A stretch of 64,000 nucleotides of DNA. It comes from Desulfobulbaceae bacterium (lineage in GTDB: Bacteria > Desulfobacterota > Desulfobulbia > Desulfobulbales > SURF-16). The stretch's first letter is position 1, and each line of letters starts with the position of its first letter. This document shows, one piece after another, positions 37,431-45,496 of the stretch. Location of the stretch: contig JAHLLM010000015.1 in the NCBI GenBank assembly GCA_020444175.1, positions 1-64,000 on the forward strand. Reading direction: 5' to 3'. The notes beneath the pieces were generated by a model, which saw only the letters and a program-made list of their open reading frames with translations, was not told the DNA's origin and ran no database searches. Position numbers and translations under genes: made by a program.

Positions 37431-38777
37431 TCATTGGCCATTCCGCACACTCTCCTGACTGCAGACCGCCCGCACAAAATTGCGGCACTGCGCGTCCTGC
37501 CAGTCGGCATATTTCATATCAAGATCAACAAACCAGGCATCACGCTTGCCATGCTGGTCGCTGCTCCAGAGCCAGTTTTTGCGTGGAGTCTGGTGCCTTG
37601 CTGACTGTATCTCCGTCCTGCTGCTCACCAGAGAGAAGAGCTCATTGACCGTGGGAAGGCGCCAGTTATTTGTGCCGCCGTATTTTTTTTCATTGAGATC
37701 TGTAACGTAAGAGACTGCCTCAGACCAGGACAGGGCGTACTGGCTCCCCTTTTGCTGCCAGAGAAGTCCTGCTGATTTATCTGCGATGATTTTTTCTCCC
37801 TTTTTGATGGAGAACTGGTTGCGTCCCCCGCTGGAGTGGAAAAGTTCATTCAGTCCAAAAAGCTTGCGCGCACTTTGACCGCAGACATTGGCCGGTTTGC
37901 TTCGGGGCGGTTCTATTTCCTTGAATTCCGTGGCATGATTGACGGCCTGGTTGTGTACCGCTGCTCTTCGCCAGTGGAGCTGCAGAGCCGCAAGGGCATC
38001 CGCCATCTCTCCGGCGGTCTGGAAGCGTAATTCCGGCTGCAGGTTGATGGCCTTGGCAAAAAAAGCGTCCCATGAAGAATCAAACAGGGGGTTCACCATA
38101 CTCAGGCTGAAATTCTGCATGCTCGGCAGTTGTCCGGTCAACATGCGGTAGAGCAGGATGCCTGTTGCATAGAGATCTGCACGGCCATCCACCTTGGCAG
38201 GTTTTTTGTTCTGTTCCGGGGCGGCGTAAAAGGGGGAGCCGATCTGCATCATTTCCGGCCCGGAAAAGGAGACGCCTTTTGCCAGGGCCATGCCGAAATC
38301 GCATATCCTGATTTTATCTTCATCGGTTATCATGATATTAAAGGGTTTGATATCCCGGTGAACGATGTCGTTATCATGCAGAAATGCCAGACCATCTAGC
38401 AGTTGAAGACCGTAATCAAGCGATTTTTCCGGCATGATGCGGCGTGATTTTTTAAGTACGTCAAATGTCTCTCCAATCATTTTCCCCAGGTTGTTACAGA
38501 AAAACTCCATGACAAAATAAGGACGACCCTGTTCATCCACATCAAAATCCCAGACATCGACCACGGCAGTGTGATGCATGGCCGCCATGGTTGTCGCCTC
38601 AAAGGTGAAGATCTCTTTCAGCTTGTCCAGGCCGAGCATATCCTCTAACGCCTCGAACGGGTGTAGAATTTTGACGGCAACAACCTTGTCAATAACAGGC
38701 ACGACGGCCTTAAAGACAGAACCCATCCCGCCTCTGCCCAGTTTGCGCAAAATTTGATAGCGTCCGATATAATCCAT
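37431..38777 (-). CDS. Ser/Thr protein kinase with C-terminal DUF1566 (Lcl-like) domain
   Basis: A 448-aa Hanks-type kinase. The N-lobe has GRGGMGSVFKA and the ATP lysine K36 (VAVKILHP). The catalytic loop HRDIKPFNIM has D142, K144 and N147; the DFG aspartate is D160; APEQ marks the P+1 region. After a linker (about 275-330) comes a DUF1566 domain (GLLWQQKG..., NNWRLPTVNELFSLV, WLWSSDQ, FVRAVC), common in secreted and surface proteins. No TM segment joins the parts, so here the domain should be cytoplasmic. It starts 4 bp after the metallophosphoesterase stop, forming a kinase-phosphatase-like operon. Confidence 0.88.
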   Translation of the reverse strand: MDYIGRYQILRKLGRGGMGSVFKAVVPVIDKVVAVKILHPFEALEDMLGLDKLKEIFTFEATTMAAMHHTAVVDVWDFDVDEQGRPYFVMEFFCNNLGKMIGETFDVLKKSRRIMPEKSLDYGLQLLDGLAFLHDNDIVHRDIKPFNIMITDEDKIRICDFGMALAKGVSFSGPEMMQIGSPFYAAPEQNKKPAKVDGRADLYATGILLYRMLTGQLPSMQNFSLSMVNPLFDSSWDAFFAKAINLQPELRFQTAGEMADALAALQLHWRRAAVHNQAVNHATEFKEIEPPRSKPANVCGQSARKLFGLNELFHSSGGRNQFSIKKGEKIIADKSAGLLWQQKGSQYALSWSEAVSYVTDLNEKKYGGTNNWRLPTVNELFSLVSSRTEIQSARHQTPRKNWLWSSDQHGKRDAWFVDLDMKYADWQDAQCRNFVRAVCSQESVRNGQ

Positions 38778-38781
38778 GATC

Positions 38782-39513
38782 TTACCAGCGAAGCCTTATG
38801 GCGTTAGATTCGGGGAAGTTTCTCTGCTTGAGCAGTTCGATTGTTTGGGCAATATCATAGGCGACAGCCCGGTTGTCAATTTCATTTTTTTTCAGATCCC
38901 ATATGATGTATTTGGCCTGATTGCTGATATCGTCCCTTGGCTGCCCGACACTGCCCGGGTTCATTATGTAACGGCATCCCTCCTCAAGTTTGACCCTGCC
39001 GATGGCAACGCTTTCTTTATGGAATTTTTTGTCTTTGGCAATATAACGTGCCATATCATGGGTGTGACCGAAAAAGCACATTTTTTCGGGAAATGACAGA
39101 AAGATTCTTTCAAGTCGGGTGAAAGCCGGGTCCCAGAGATATGTTGTGACGGATTCAGGAGGAGAACCGTGGACAAAACGGGCATTGTCCCGAATTAAAA
39201 AAGAGGGAAGGGATTTACAGAATTCGATGCTTTCAGGACTCATCAGTTGCCGGGATATATCCAGCGACACCTGGGGCGGCCAGTTTAAACGCTGGAAATA
39301 ACTTTCACTGGACAGAGCCAATTCATGATTGCCGAGAACGGAAGAAATGTCGTTTTCCTTCAGAGCCAGGATCACTTCTTCCGGCTCAGGACCGTAGCCT
39401 ATATTGTCGCCAAGGGAGAGTATCTCGTCTGCACCCACCTTGACAATGTCGGCAAGAACCGCCTTGAGTGCCTGATAGTTGCCATGGATATCTGAAATAA
39501 CGGCAAGGCGCAT
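38782..39513 (-). CDS. Calcineurin-like metallophosphoesterase
   Basis: A 243-aa protein with the complete binuclear metal site of the superfamily: D8 and H10 in ISDIHGN, GDNIGYGPEP, GNHE, a mid-protein VHGSP, and the GHTHD motif, followed by NPGSVGQPRD. This is the YfcE-like subgroup, acting on phosphodiesters or phosphomonoesters. It is directly upstream of the Ser/Thr kinase (4-bp gap) and downstream of the EI24 gene (28 bp), all on the minus strand. Reversal of the kinase's phosphorylation is plausible from linkage, but this subgroup is better known for small-molecule or nucleotide substrates. Confidence 0.87.
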   Translation of the reverse strand: MRLAVISDIHGNYQALKAVLADIVKVGADEILSLGDNIGYGPEPEEVILALKENDISSVLGNHELALSSESYFQRLNWPPQVSLDISRQLMSPESIEFCKSLPSFLIRDNARFVHGSPPESVTTYLWDPAFTRLERIFLSFPEKMCFFGHTHDMARYIAKDKKFHKESVAIGRVKLEEGCRYIMNPGSVGQPRDDISNQAKYIIWDLKKNEIDNRAVAYDIAQTIELLKQRNFPESNAIRLRW

Positions 39514-39541
39514 TTTTTTCTTTCCACTTTGTATTATTTTA

Positions 39542-40198
39542 TCACTGTGTCTTTATCCCGTGATAAACATGGACCATCCAGACAATGGCAAAGATAGGCA
39601 TGAATAAGTTAATCACGGGAATGAGTGTCATCATGGTGATAATAAAACCGCCGCTGTAGACGGCAGCACGGTGCCTCTGAATAAGCTTTTTTGCTGCCGG
39701 TTTGCCAAGATGATAGCCGGCGGCTCCCTCAAAAAATTCCCGGCCCAGTAGATAGCTGTTTAAGACAATGGAAAAAATAAATCCTATTCCCAGAAGGTAC
39801 AGGGGTAAAATAAGAATATTGAGAAACAGGGCCAGCAGGGTGAACCGGATGTCATGGGCAATGTCGGACCAGAATCTCGGTTCTTCCGTACGCATGGAGT
39901 CGGGATAATAGGCTTTTTCCACTCTGTGGATTGTCAGTTCCTGGAACACACTGCTGATAAGCACGATAAGCACCGGCAGCATGAACCAGCCGCCGATTCC
40001 GGAAAGACCGCCGACGATCCAGTTTATCATTGTGTCGAGCCAGGCAGTCTGCAGGTTGACCAGCTGGGAAACTCCCCAGGTGAGCAAGCCCGATGCCAGA
40101 ACAACAATAACAATTGCCAACCCTGCACAGATGAGCATGATGCCGAGTAAACTTGCTTTTTTTATCGAATCAATGGTTTTTGAAAAGGGAAGCATCAT
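39542..40198 (-). CDS. EI24-domain (CysZ-like) inner-membrane protein
   Basis: A 218-aa polytopic protein with about four hydrophobic segments separated by amphipathic helices and the family segment LNSYLLGREFFEGAAGYHLG. CysZ, the E. coli member, mediates sulfate entry for cysteine synthesis; in other bacteria the family function is unclear. It precedes the phosphoesterase and kinase genes and follows a small coiled-coil gene, so it may be the second gene of a four-gene minus-strand operon (40435 to 37431). Sulfate transport is inference only. Confidence 0.72.
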   Translation of the reverse strand: MMLPFSKTIDSIKKASLLGIMLICAGLAIVIVVLASGLLTWGVSQLVNLQTAWLDTMINWIVGGLSGIGGWFMLPVLIVLISSVFQELTIHRVEKAYYPDSMRTEEPRFWSDIAHDIRFTLLALFLNILILPLYLLGIGFIFSIVLNSYLLGREFFEGAAGYHLGKPAAKKLIQRHRAAVYSGGFIITMMTLIPVINLFMPIFAIVWMVHVYHGIKTQ

Positions 40199-40216
40199 GG
40201 CGAGAAAGCTCTCTTG

Positions 40217-40435
40217 TTATCTTTTGTTGAAGGTGGAGGGCCGGGTGCGGTAAGGGGAGGGTATTTTCTCGCCGTCAAGGATTTTGCGCATTATTTTTAC
40301 CTCTTGCCGGGCATCACGCAATTTGTTATTGATTGCCTCCATTTCACTTGAGGAAGCCTTGTCGAGTTCCGCTTCCAGTTTGCTTACTTTTTGTTGGGCT
40401 TTGTAAAGATCTAAGGCTATCATTCTGATTGACAT
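40217..40435 (-). CDS. Small coiled-coil protein of unknown function
   Basis: A 72-aa protein. A heptad-like helix (LYKAQQKVSKLEAELDKASSSEMEAINNKL and on to ILDGEK) is followed by a basic tail (PYRTRPSTFNKR). It lies 18 bp before the EI24 gene on the same strand, compatible with an operon. It has no recognised family; the coiled coil suggests a structural or adaptor role. Confidence 0.5.
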   Translation of the reverse strand: MSIRMIALDLYKAQQKVSKLEAELDKASSSEMEAINNKLRDARQEVKIMRKILDGEKIPSPYRTRPSTFNKR

Positions 40436-40788
40436 GCTTTCGTCCTTCTATTCCGTAAAATTGGTTTGAGGATTTGAATATAACAATTTTATGCTGATAT
40501 TGGGACGGTAATTTGAGATAATCTTAATTTGGAAGGCTTTTGTCATTTTTTTGAAAGAATACTTTGAGGAAATGATAAAGTTTTATTTTTTTCTCTGATT
40601 CTTTCACGGGTCCCATGCTGAGCAGGCAGCCACCTTTTTTCAGACTTGTAAGCTCTGTCTTGACATGACTGCTCTATAGGTTTTATAGGTATTGAACACA
40701 CGACTTTTCTAACAGGCTGTTGAAAAACGACTGCGCTTGAAGTCTCATTTTGTTCGCTGCATTTTTCAAAAGCCTGCTCATTAATGCG
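40436..40788. other. Intergenic region with a hairpin repeat
   Basis: Positions about 40711-40777 form the inverted-repeat element listed separately. The rest is AT-rich, with no gene seen. It probably carries divergent promoters for the coiled-coil/EI24 operon and the cytochrome gene. Confidence 0.5.
40711..40777. repeat. Inverted-repeat element related to the one at the window start
   Basis: AGGCTGTTGAAAAA at the left end and TTTTTCAAAAGCCT at the right pair over about 13 positions with one mismatch, enclosing about 40 bp. The left end equals the complement of the end found at 88-103. It ends 11 bp before the ATG of the cytochrome gene, so it makes up that gene's immediate upstream region. 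Confidence 0.55.
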
Positions 40789-41997
40789 ATGACAACAACA
40801 AAATTGAAAACAGATCTGCTTCGGGTGCATTGTCTACTCGTCTTTTTTCTTTGCTTCTATGCCTGCCAGGTAGCATGCTTGTTCGCCCAAGAGAGAACTG
40901 ACTGCATAGAATGCCACCAGGATATGTTTGTTGCCGACATGACGAAGGGCATTGTTCATAAGCCTTTTCAACAAAAAGAGTGTCGTGCCTGCCATACTGA
41001 ATCGAACGCCAATGATTCTTCAAGTTCTCATGCTGATAAAAAAGTGGTCAAAAAAAAGACTAAAAAAATCAGGTGGGTGAGAAAAGACTCTCGACCCGGA
41101 ACTGAACATTGGTTCGTTCTTTCCCGTTCAGAAGCTGAAAATTCTGTTCATTTTTTCATAGGTATAAATGGGATGGGGAGGGAGGCCGTTAAAGTGGGGC
41201 TTCCTTTTCCGGAGTTTGAAACAGTGCCTGCCCTTGAAAATGATTATACTGTGCCGAACATTGGCAATGTACAAGTTCTTTCCGTGGAAAAGGGGATATT
41301 TCTGTCTGCAACCATTGAATGGCAAACGGATGAGTTGGCAGACGCCCAGGTGAAATATACCAGTGGGGAAAATTGGCAGCTTTCGGATTTCGACCCCCAG
41401 TTAACCCAGCTTCATCGAGTTACCCTTACAGCCCTTAAGGCAAATAAGGTGTATGCTTTTCATGTTGTGTCCCACGATATTTTTGGCAATGAAGCCGTTT
41501 CCGGATCCTTTTCCTTTGATACAAGTAAAGCTCTTTTGCCCAAAGTCAATAAAACAAGTTCAAAAGCCGGGAGAGAGCGCAAAGTTGGCCTGCAGCCGGA
41601 ATTTTTCAGATCAGGTGAGAACTATTTCCTTAAGATAACCAGCCTGAAACCCTGTATGCTTTTTCTCGGTGTTCCTCTGCTCAAGCCCAAGGTTTTGCGG
41701 GAAACGGCTGGAGAAAAAAAGAAGCCTTCAACCAAAAAGCATGCCACCTTCCTGGACAGTGATGATCTCAACACCGAAGCATGTTACACCTGCCACGAAA
41801 AAACAAAATCGAATTCCCATCCGGTTAATGTCCTTCCAAAACCTGGTATGATAATTCCCCCGGAATATCCGACACTGCCTGACGGTCGGATTAGTTGCAT
41901 GTCCTGCCATATGAGGCATACGTCAAATAATGACTACAGGATGATTAAAAGAAAGAACAAAGAGCTCTGTGTTGGCTGTCACACGAATATGATTTAA
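40789..41997 (+). CDS. Pentaheme c-type cytochrome with a fibronectin III-like middle
   Basis: A 402-aa exported protein starting at ATG 40789 (an earlier in-frame ATG lies in the repeat). It has a signal/anchor helix (about 15-33) and five CxxCH haem sites: CIECH 39-43 and CRACH 65-69 at the N-terminus, then CYTCH 332-336, CMSCH 370-374 and CVGCH 394-398 at the C-terminus. The roughly 250 residues between read as a beta-sandwich with the FN3-like phrases ATIEWQTDELADAQVKY and HRVTLTALKANKVYAFHVV. It probably moves electrons in the periplasm or at the cell surface. The HAMP-only membrane protein follows it by 71 bp. Confidence 0.85.
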   Translation: MTTTKLKTDLLRVHCLLVFFLCFYACQVACLFAQERTDCIECHQDMFVADMTKGIVHKPFQQKECRACHTESNANDSSSSHADKKVVKKKTKKIRWVRKDSRPGTEHWFVLSRSEAENSVHFFIGINGMGREAVKVGLPFPEFETVPALENDYTVPNIGNVQVLSVEKGIFLSATIEWQTDELADAQVKYTSGENWQLSDFDPQLTQLHRVTLTALKANKVYAFHVVSHDIFGNEAVSGSFSFDTSKALLPKVNKTSSKAGRERKVGLQPEFFRSGENYFLKITSLKPCMLFLGVPLLKPKVLRETAGEKKKPSTKKHATFLDSDDLNTEACYTCHEKTKSNSHPVNVLPKPGMIIPPEYPTLPDGRISCMSCHMRHTSNNDYRMIKRKNKELCVGCHTNMI

Positions 41998-42068
41998 CAA
42001 AGCCGACTATTCTATTGCAATTGCAACAAACCAATTTGCTTTAAGCACTTTCCCCTCGTCGAACAGTT

Positions 42069-42638
42069 ATGAATAAAGAAAAAAATCCGAATGGCGGAAA
42101 ACGTATGTATAAGAGAAAAAAACTTAATCTTTCAGTAAAAAGAGATTTTCAGATCTGGCTTCTCATCAGAGTTTTCAGTGTTGTTTTGTTCAGCTCACTC
42201 ATCGCATCCCTTGTTTTGTATTTTTATTCACGAGGTGAGATAACGGATAATTTTTATAATGCCCACATAGCCCTGCGCAGGGTAAGCGATCTTTTGCTTC
42301 CCGTTGTCATAGCTGGCTCACTTGTCAGTCTTCTTGCCGGTATGGCCCTTTCCCTGTTCCTGCCGCAGCTTATAGCCGGAGCAATTTACAGGATTGAAGA
42401 GGATCTTCAACAGGTGAAGGAGGGAAATCTTGCTTTTGAGATTACATTGAGAAACAATGATATTCTTCAGGATTTAGCCGGAGATATTAACGATACGGTT
42501 GCTCGGTTGCGCAATGAGATTCGGGAACTCAAGTTGAATCATGGCAGGATTGAGACGTTGGCAGATGAGAACAAGATTGATGAGCTTGTTCAGGCCCTTA
42601 CTGAACAGAGGGAGCAACTTGAACGTCTGAAGACATGA
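42069..42638 (+). CDS. HAMP-domain membrane protein without an output domain
   Basis: A 189-aa protein. Two TM helices (about 30-53 and 78-100) flank a very short periplasmic loop (REITDNFYNAHIALRRVS), followed by a HAMP domain (about 100-150: LIAGAIYRIEEDLQQVKEGNLAFEITLRNNDIL) and a C-terminal coiled coil (about 150-189). There is no kinase, cyclase or methyl-accepting domain. It lies 71 bp after the pentaheme cytochrome gene and is probably cotranscribed. It may read out the redox state of that cytochrome through a protein partner, or merely anchor it; both are inference. Confidence 0.72.
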   Translation: MNKEKNPNGGKRMYKRKKLNLSVKRDFQIWLLIRVFSVVLFSSLIASLVLYFYSRGEITDNFYNAHIALRRVSDLLLPVVIAGSLVSLLAGMALSLFLPQLIAGAIYRIEEDLQQVKEGNLAFEITLRNNDILQDLAGDINDTVARLRNEIRELKLNHGRIETLADENKIDELVQALTEQREQLERLKT

Positions 42639-42837
42639 TAGAGTGGTGAACAGGTCAAGACGAGCCCCATGAACATGGTAAATCAACAAGTCAAGAAGCT
42701 TGAACCTGATGAGGTTGCAAAAAGCCAGGTAGCTGACCTGTCGCCAACGCCAGTGTATGAAAAATTCTCCGACGCATGAGGACCGGCCAGCTTCTGCTTC
42801 CAGCAGTCCGTGGTTGGACCAAAGCAACCTTTACAAA

Positions 42838-43323
42838 CTAATTGCCGCGCGTAATCGGCAACCCCTCCCGATACCATTCCTCTATGCCTCCTTTGAGATT
42901 ATAGACCTCCTGATACCCTCTTTTTGAAAGAATCTGCCCGGCCCCGTAACTCCGTCCGCCAACTGCGCAAACCAACATGATAGGTTTATCCTTTGGAAGA
43001 GGAATTTTATTTTGGGCAATATCCCAGAAGGAAACGAGCTGTGAACCGGCAATGGCGGCTTGAGCCCTTTCCTGGGGAGTTCTGACGTCAAGGAAGATGA
43101 TGTCTTTTCTCTTTTGCAGCATGGCTTGTGCCTCCTTGGGAGTGATAGTGCGGAAAATTTTCGACTGTGGTGCCGGAGGCGGGCTGGCAAGCGCTGTCTG
43201 AGCGGGACTCGAAGTCTGCGTGGCCGGAGTGTGCTGTTCATTTTTTTGGCTATTGGAATCACAGGCTGTCAAAAGTAAAAGCAAGAGTATGGAAAATCCG
43301 ATGTTGAAATAATTTTGTTTCAT
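42838..43323 (-). CDS. Rhodanese-like lipoprotein
   Basis: A 161-aa protein with a lipoprotein signal (LLTAC, lipid-attachment Cys21), a Ser/Pro/Ala/Thr-rich linker (about 22-55) and one rhodanese domain (about 58-158) with the active-site loop CAVGGR, catalytic Cys119. Rhodaneses carry sulfane sulfur between donors and acceptors; a periplasmic lipid-anchored one fits sulfur, thiosulfate or polysulfide handling. It is convergent with the HAMP gene and divergent from the TauE/SafE exporter, which also belongs to sulfur-compound metabolism. Confidence 0.9.
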   Translation of the reverse strand: MKQNYFNIGFSILLLLLLTACDSNSQKNEQHTPATQTSSPAQTALASPPPAPQSKIFRTITPKEAQAMLQKRKDIIFLDVRTPQERAQAAIAGSQLVSFWDIAQNKIPLPKDKPIMLVCAVGGRSYGAGQILSKRGYQEVYNLKGGIEEWYREGLPITRGN

Positions 43324-43810
43324 TGAAGTGGCTTATCCTTATTTGTTGGTGAAGAAAAAATAATAAAATTGTAAAAAATCATGACGCTGCCCTTACGGCA
43401 ATGTAATATTATGAGGTTACACGCCTGCTTGCTGGGTCCGGGGAGCGTTGCGTCTTCAGAGGGCGTAATGCGGTGTCGTTGAAAATTGATGCAGTGGCCA
43501 AAAGTCCTGAAGCTGACCAGTTGTCAGCTAAATAGCAACAAGGTACACACCTTCCGGCGCGGGTTGAGCAGGTTTTTGTTCACAAGTGACATAAATACGA
43601 GACCGTCAAAATTGCAGCACATATAGTAACTACGTGATTGATAAAAGTCAAAGCCGGATATCCTTTTTTGTGGTAGGCCGGATCATATCCGGCCAATCAG
43701 CGGTTTTTGACAGAATTTCACCAATCTGCTTTTATCTTGTGAGATAGGGCCGCGTACTTTGAGTTTGAGTTCGTCAGATTTTAATCATCATACGGAAAGG
43801 AAAATAAATA
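43324..43810. other. Divergent intergenic region with a palindromic hairpin
   Basis: The 487 bp between rhodanese (minus) and TauE/SafE (plus) hold no gene. GGCCGGAT/ATCCGGCC form an 8-bp hairpin at 43676-43694; an upstream GCCGGATAT (43653-43661) can pair with the same right arm, giving an alternative fold. The motif resembles dispersed GCCGGATnnnATCCGGC repeats. Promoters for both genes should lie here. Confidence 0.5.
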
Positions 43811-44608
43811 ATGTCAACTGCGTTACTCATCTATCCCGCTTTAGGGGCGGTAGCCGGAGTACTGGCCGGTTTACTGGGGATCGGAGGCGGTCTGGTCATT
43901 GTTCCGATGCTGGCCTATGTGCTGCCTTCTCAAGGGGTTGATTCCACCCATGTCATGCATCTCGCCCTGGGAACATCCCTTGCCAGTATCATTTTCACAT
44001 CCATTTCCAGCTTATGGGCTCACCATAAACGCGGGGCAGTGCGTTGGGATGTGGTAATAAAGATTACTGTGGGCATCATGGCTGGCACTTTTGCGGGTGC
44101 CTGTGTGGCGTCTTCCCTCCCCACCAATGTCCTCAAGGGAATTTTCATGGTTTTTCTTTACTATGTGTCAGCACAGATGTTGATCGATAAGAAGCCAAAA
44201 CCGTCAAGAAATATTCCGGGGAATCTGGCAACAACTGCAGTTGGCGGCGTCATAGGTGCTTTTTCAAGTCTTGTTGGAATCGGTGGTGGAACTTTGTCGG
44301 TTCCTTTTCTGGTCTGGTGTAATGTCCCGATACACCACGCCATTGGTACTGCCGCAGCAATCGGCCTTCCCATTGCCCTTTCCGGAGCGGCCGGATTTCT
44401 CTGGAAGGGCATGGGGGGCGCCGGTCTTCCCTCCTATTCCTGGGGATACATTTACCTGCCTGCCCTTGTCGGCATGGTTTGTTTCAGCGTTTTGACCGCT
44501 CCTCTCGGAGCCCGTCTGGCCCACAGTCTGCCTGTTTCAAAATTAAAAAAGGCCTTTGCCTGCCTGCTCTTTGCCGTAGCAACCCGCATGCTCATTGACA
44601 TTATGTAG
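43811..44608 (+). CDS. TauE/SafE family (TSUP) anion exporter
   Basis: A 265-aa inner-membrane protein with about eight TM segments and the two internal repeats characteristic of the family (GVLAGLLGIGGGLVIVPMLAYVL and GAFSSLVGIGGGTLSVPFLVW). Members export sulfite, sulfoacetate or other sulfonates, or import related anions. The neighbouring rhodanese lipoprotein supports a sulfur-oxyanion substrate, which is inference. An AAGGAAA ribosome site precedes the start. Confidence 0.9.
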   Translation: MSTALLIYPALGAVAGVLAGLLGIGGGLVIVPMLAYVLPSQGVDSTHVMHLALGTSLASIIFTSISSLWAHHKRGAVRWDVVIKITVGIMAGTFAGACVASSLPTNVLKGIFMVFLYYVSAQMLIDKKPKPSRNIPGNLATTAVGGVIGAFSSLVGIGGGTLSVPFLVWCNVPIHHAIGTAAAIGLPIALSGAAGFLWKGMGGAGLPSYSWGYIYLPALVGMVCFSVLTAPLGARLAHSLPVSKLKKAFACLLFAVATRMLIDIM

Positions 44609-44728
44609 TTTTTCATAAAAAATGGATATGGCACTTATATGATGAGAGTAGCTCAGAGGTATGTCTGGCTAAATCATTGACTTCATATCATCCATTTTCC
44701 GCGTTGCGTATTGCAAGATGAGGTTTTC

Positions 44729-45439
44729 ATGTCAGGGGAACAGTTCGATGTTGCAAGGCATTTTGATAAAAAACTTCCTGATACCTATGATAAAAGGATC
44801 AGGCAGGTTATTCCTGACTATGAATCCATGCACGAAATGGCAAAATATCAGCTGGTGGCAAGCACAAAAAAGACAAATGCAAATATCCTTGTCGCCGGGG
44901 TTGGTACAGGGCATGAAGCAATAGCCTATGCTCAGAATCAGCCAGGTTGGGAGATTACAGGTTTTGATCTGTCGTCCAAAATGCTGTCTGTTGCCCACAG
45001 TAAAATAAGTAACTTCGGAATAAAGAACAGAATTACCCTCGTGCATGGAAACATCAAGGAGATAGACGAGGACTCCCCATTCGACGGGGCGGCGTCAATA
45101 CTTGTTATGCAATTTCTCCCTGATAATGGCCAAAAGCAGAAATATCTCCATGAAATTTCAAGGCGTCTGACTGCTGGTGCAGGGATTGTTCTGATAGATC
45201 TGGAAGGTGTTAAACACACTGCAGACTATAATGTTCTGCTTGCAGCATGGAAAACCCATCAATTTGAAACAAGAAAAAACAAAGATGAGGTGGAAAGGGA
45301 TTTTATGCATGTTGAAAATGATTTCCATCTCATATCCGAAGGAAGAATAAGAGAACTTTTAACAGATGCCGGTTTTACAGGAATTTGTAAATTCTACAAA
45401 TCTTTTTTACTCGGTGGCTACGTAGCCACAAAAAAATAA
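44729..45439 (+). CDS. Class I SAM-dependent methyltransferase
   Basis: A 236-aa protein, taking the ATG at 44729 (GATGAGG upstream) over the in-frame TTG at 44711. It has a class I Rossmann methyltransferase fold, with motif I ILVAGVGTGHEAIA, the acidic loop GFDLSS and SILVMQFLPD in the motif IV region. The N-terminal VARHFDKKLPDTYDKRIRQVIPDYESMHEM resembles CmoA-like methyltransferases. The substrate is unknown. It lies 57 bp before the third hybrid kinase on the same strand. Confidence 0.75.
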   Translation: MSGEQFDVARHFDKKLPDTYDKRIRQVIPDYESMHEMAKYQLVASTKKTNANILVAGVGTGHEAIAYAQNQPGWEITGFDLSSKMLSVAHSKISNFGIKNRITLVHGNIKEIDEDSPFDGAASILVMQFLPDNGQKQKYLHEISRRLTAGAGIVLIDLEGVKHTADYNVLLAAWKTHQFETRKNKDEVERDFMHVENDFHLISEGRIRELLTDAGFTGICKFYKSFLLGGYVATKK

Positions 45440-45496
45440 ACAATTATGAATCGTTACGGAATAGTATGATTTTTTTAGCAAAAAAGGAGAGTTAGA

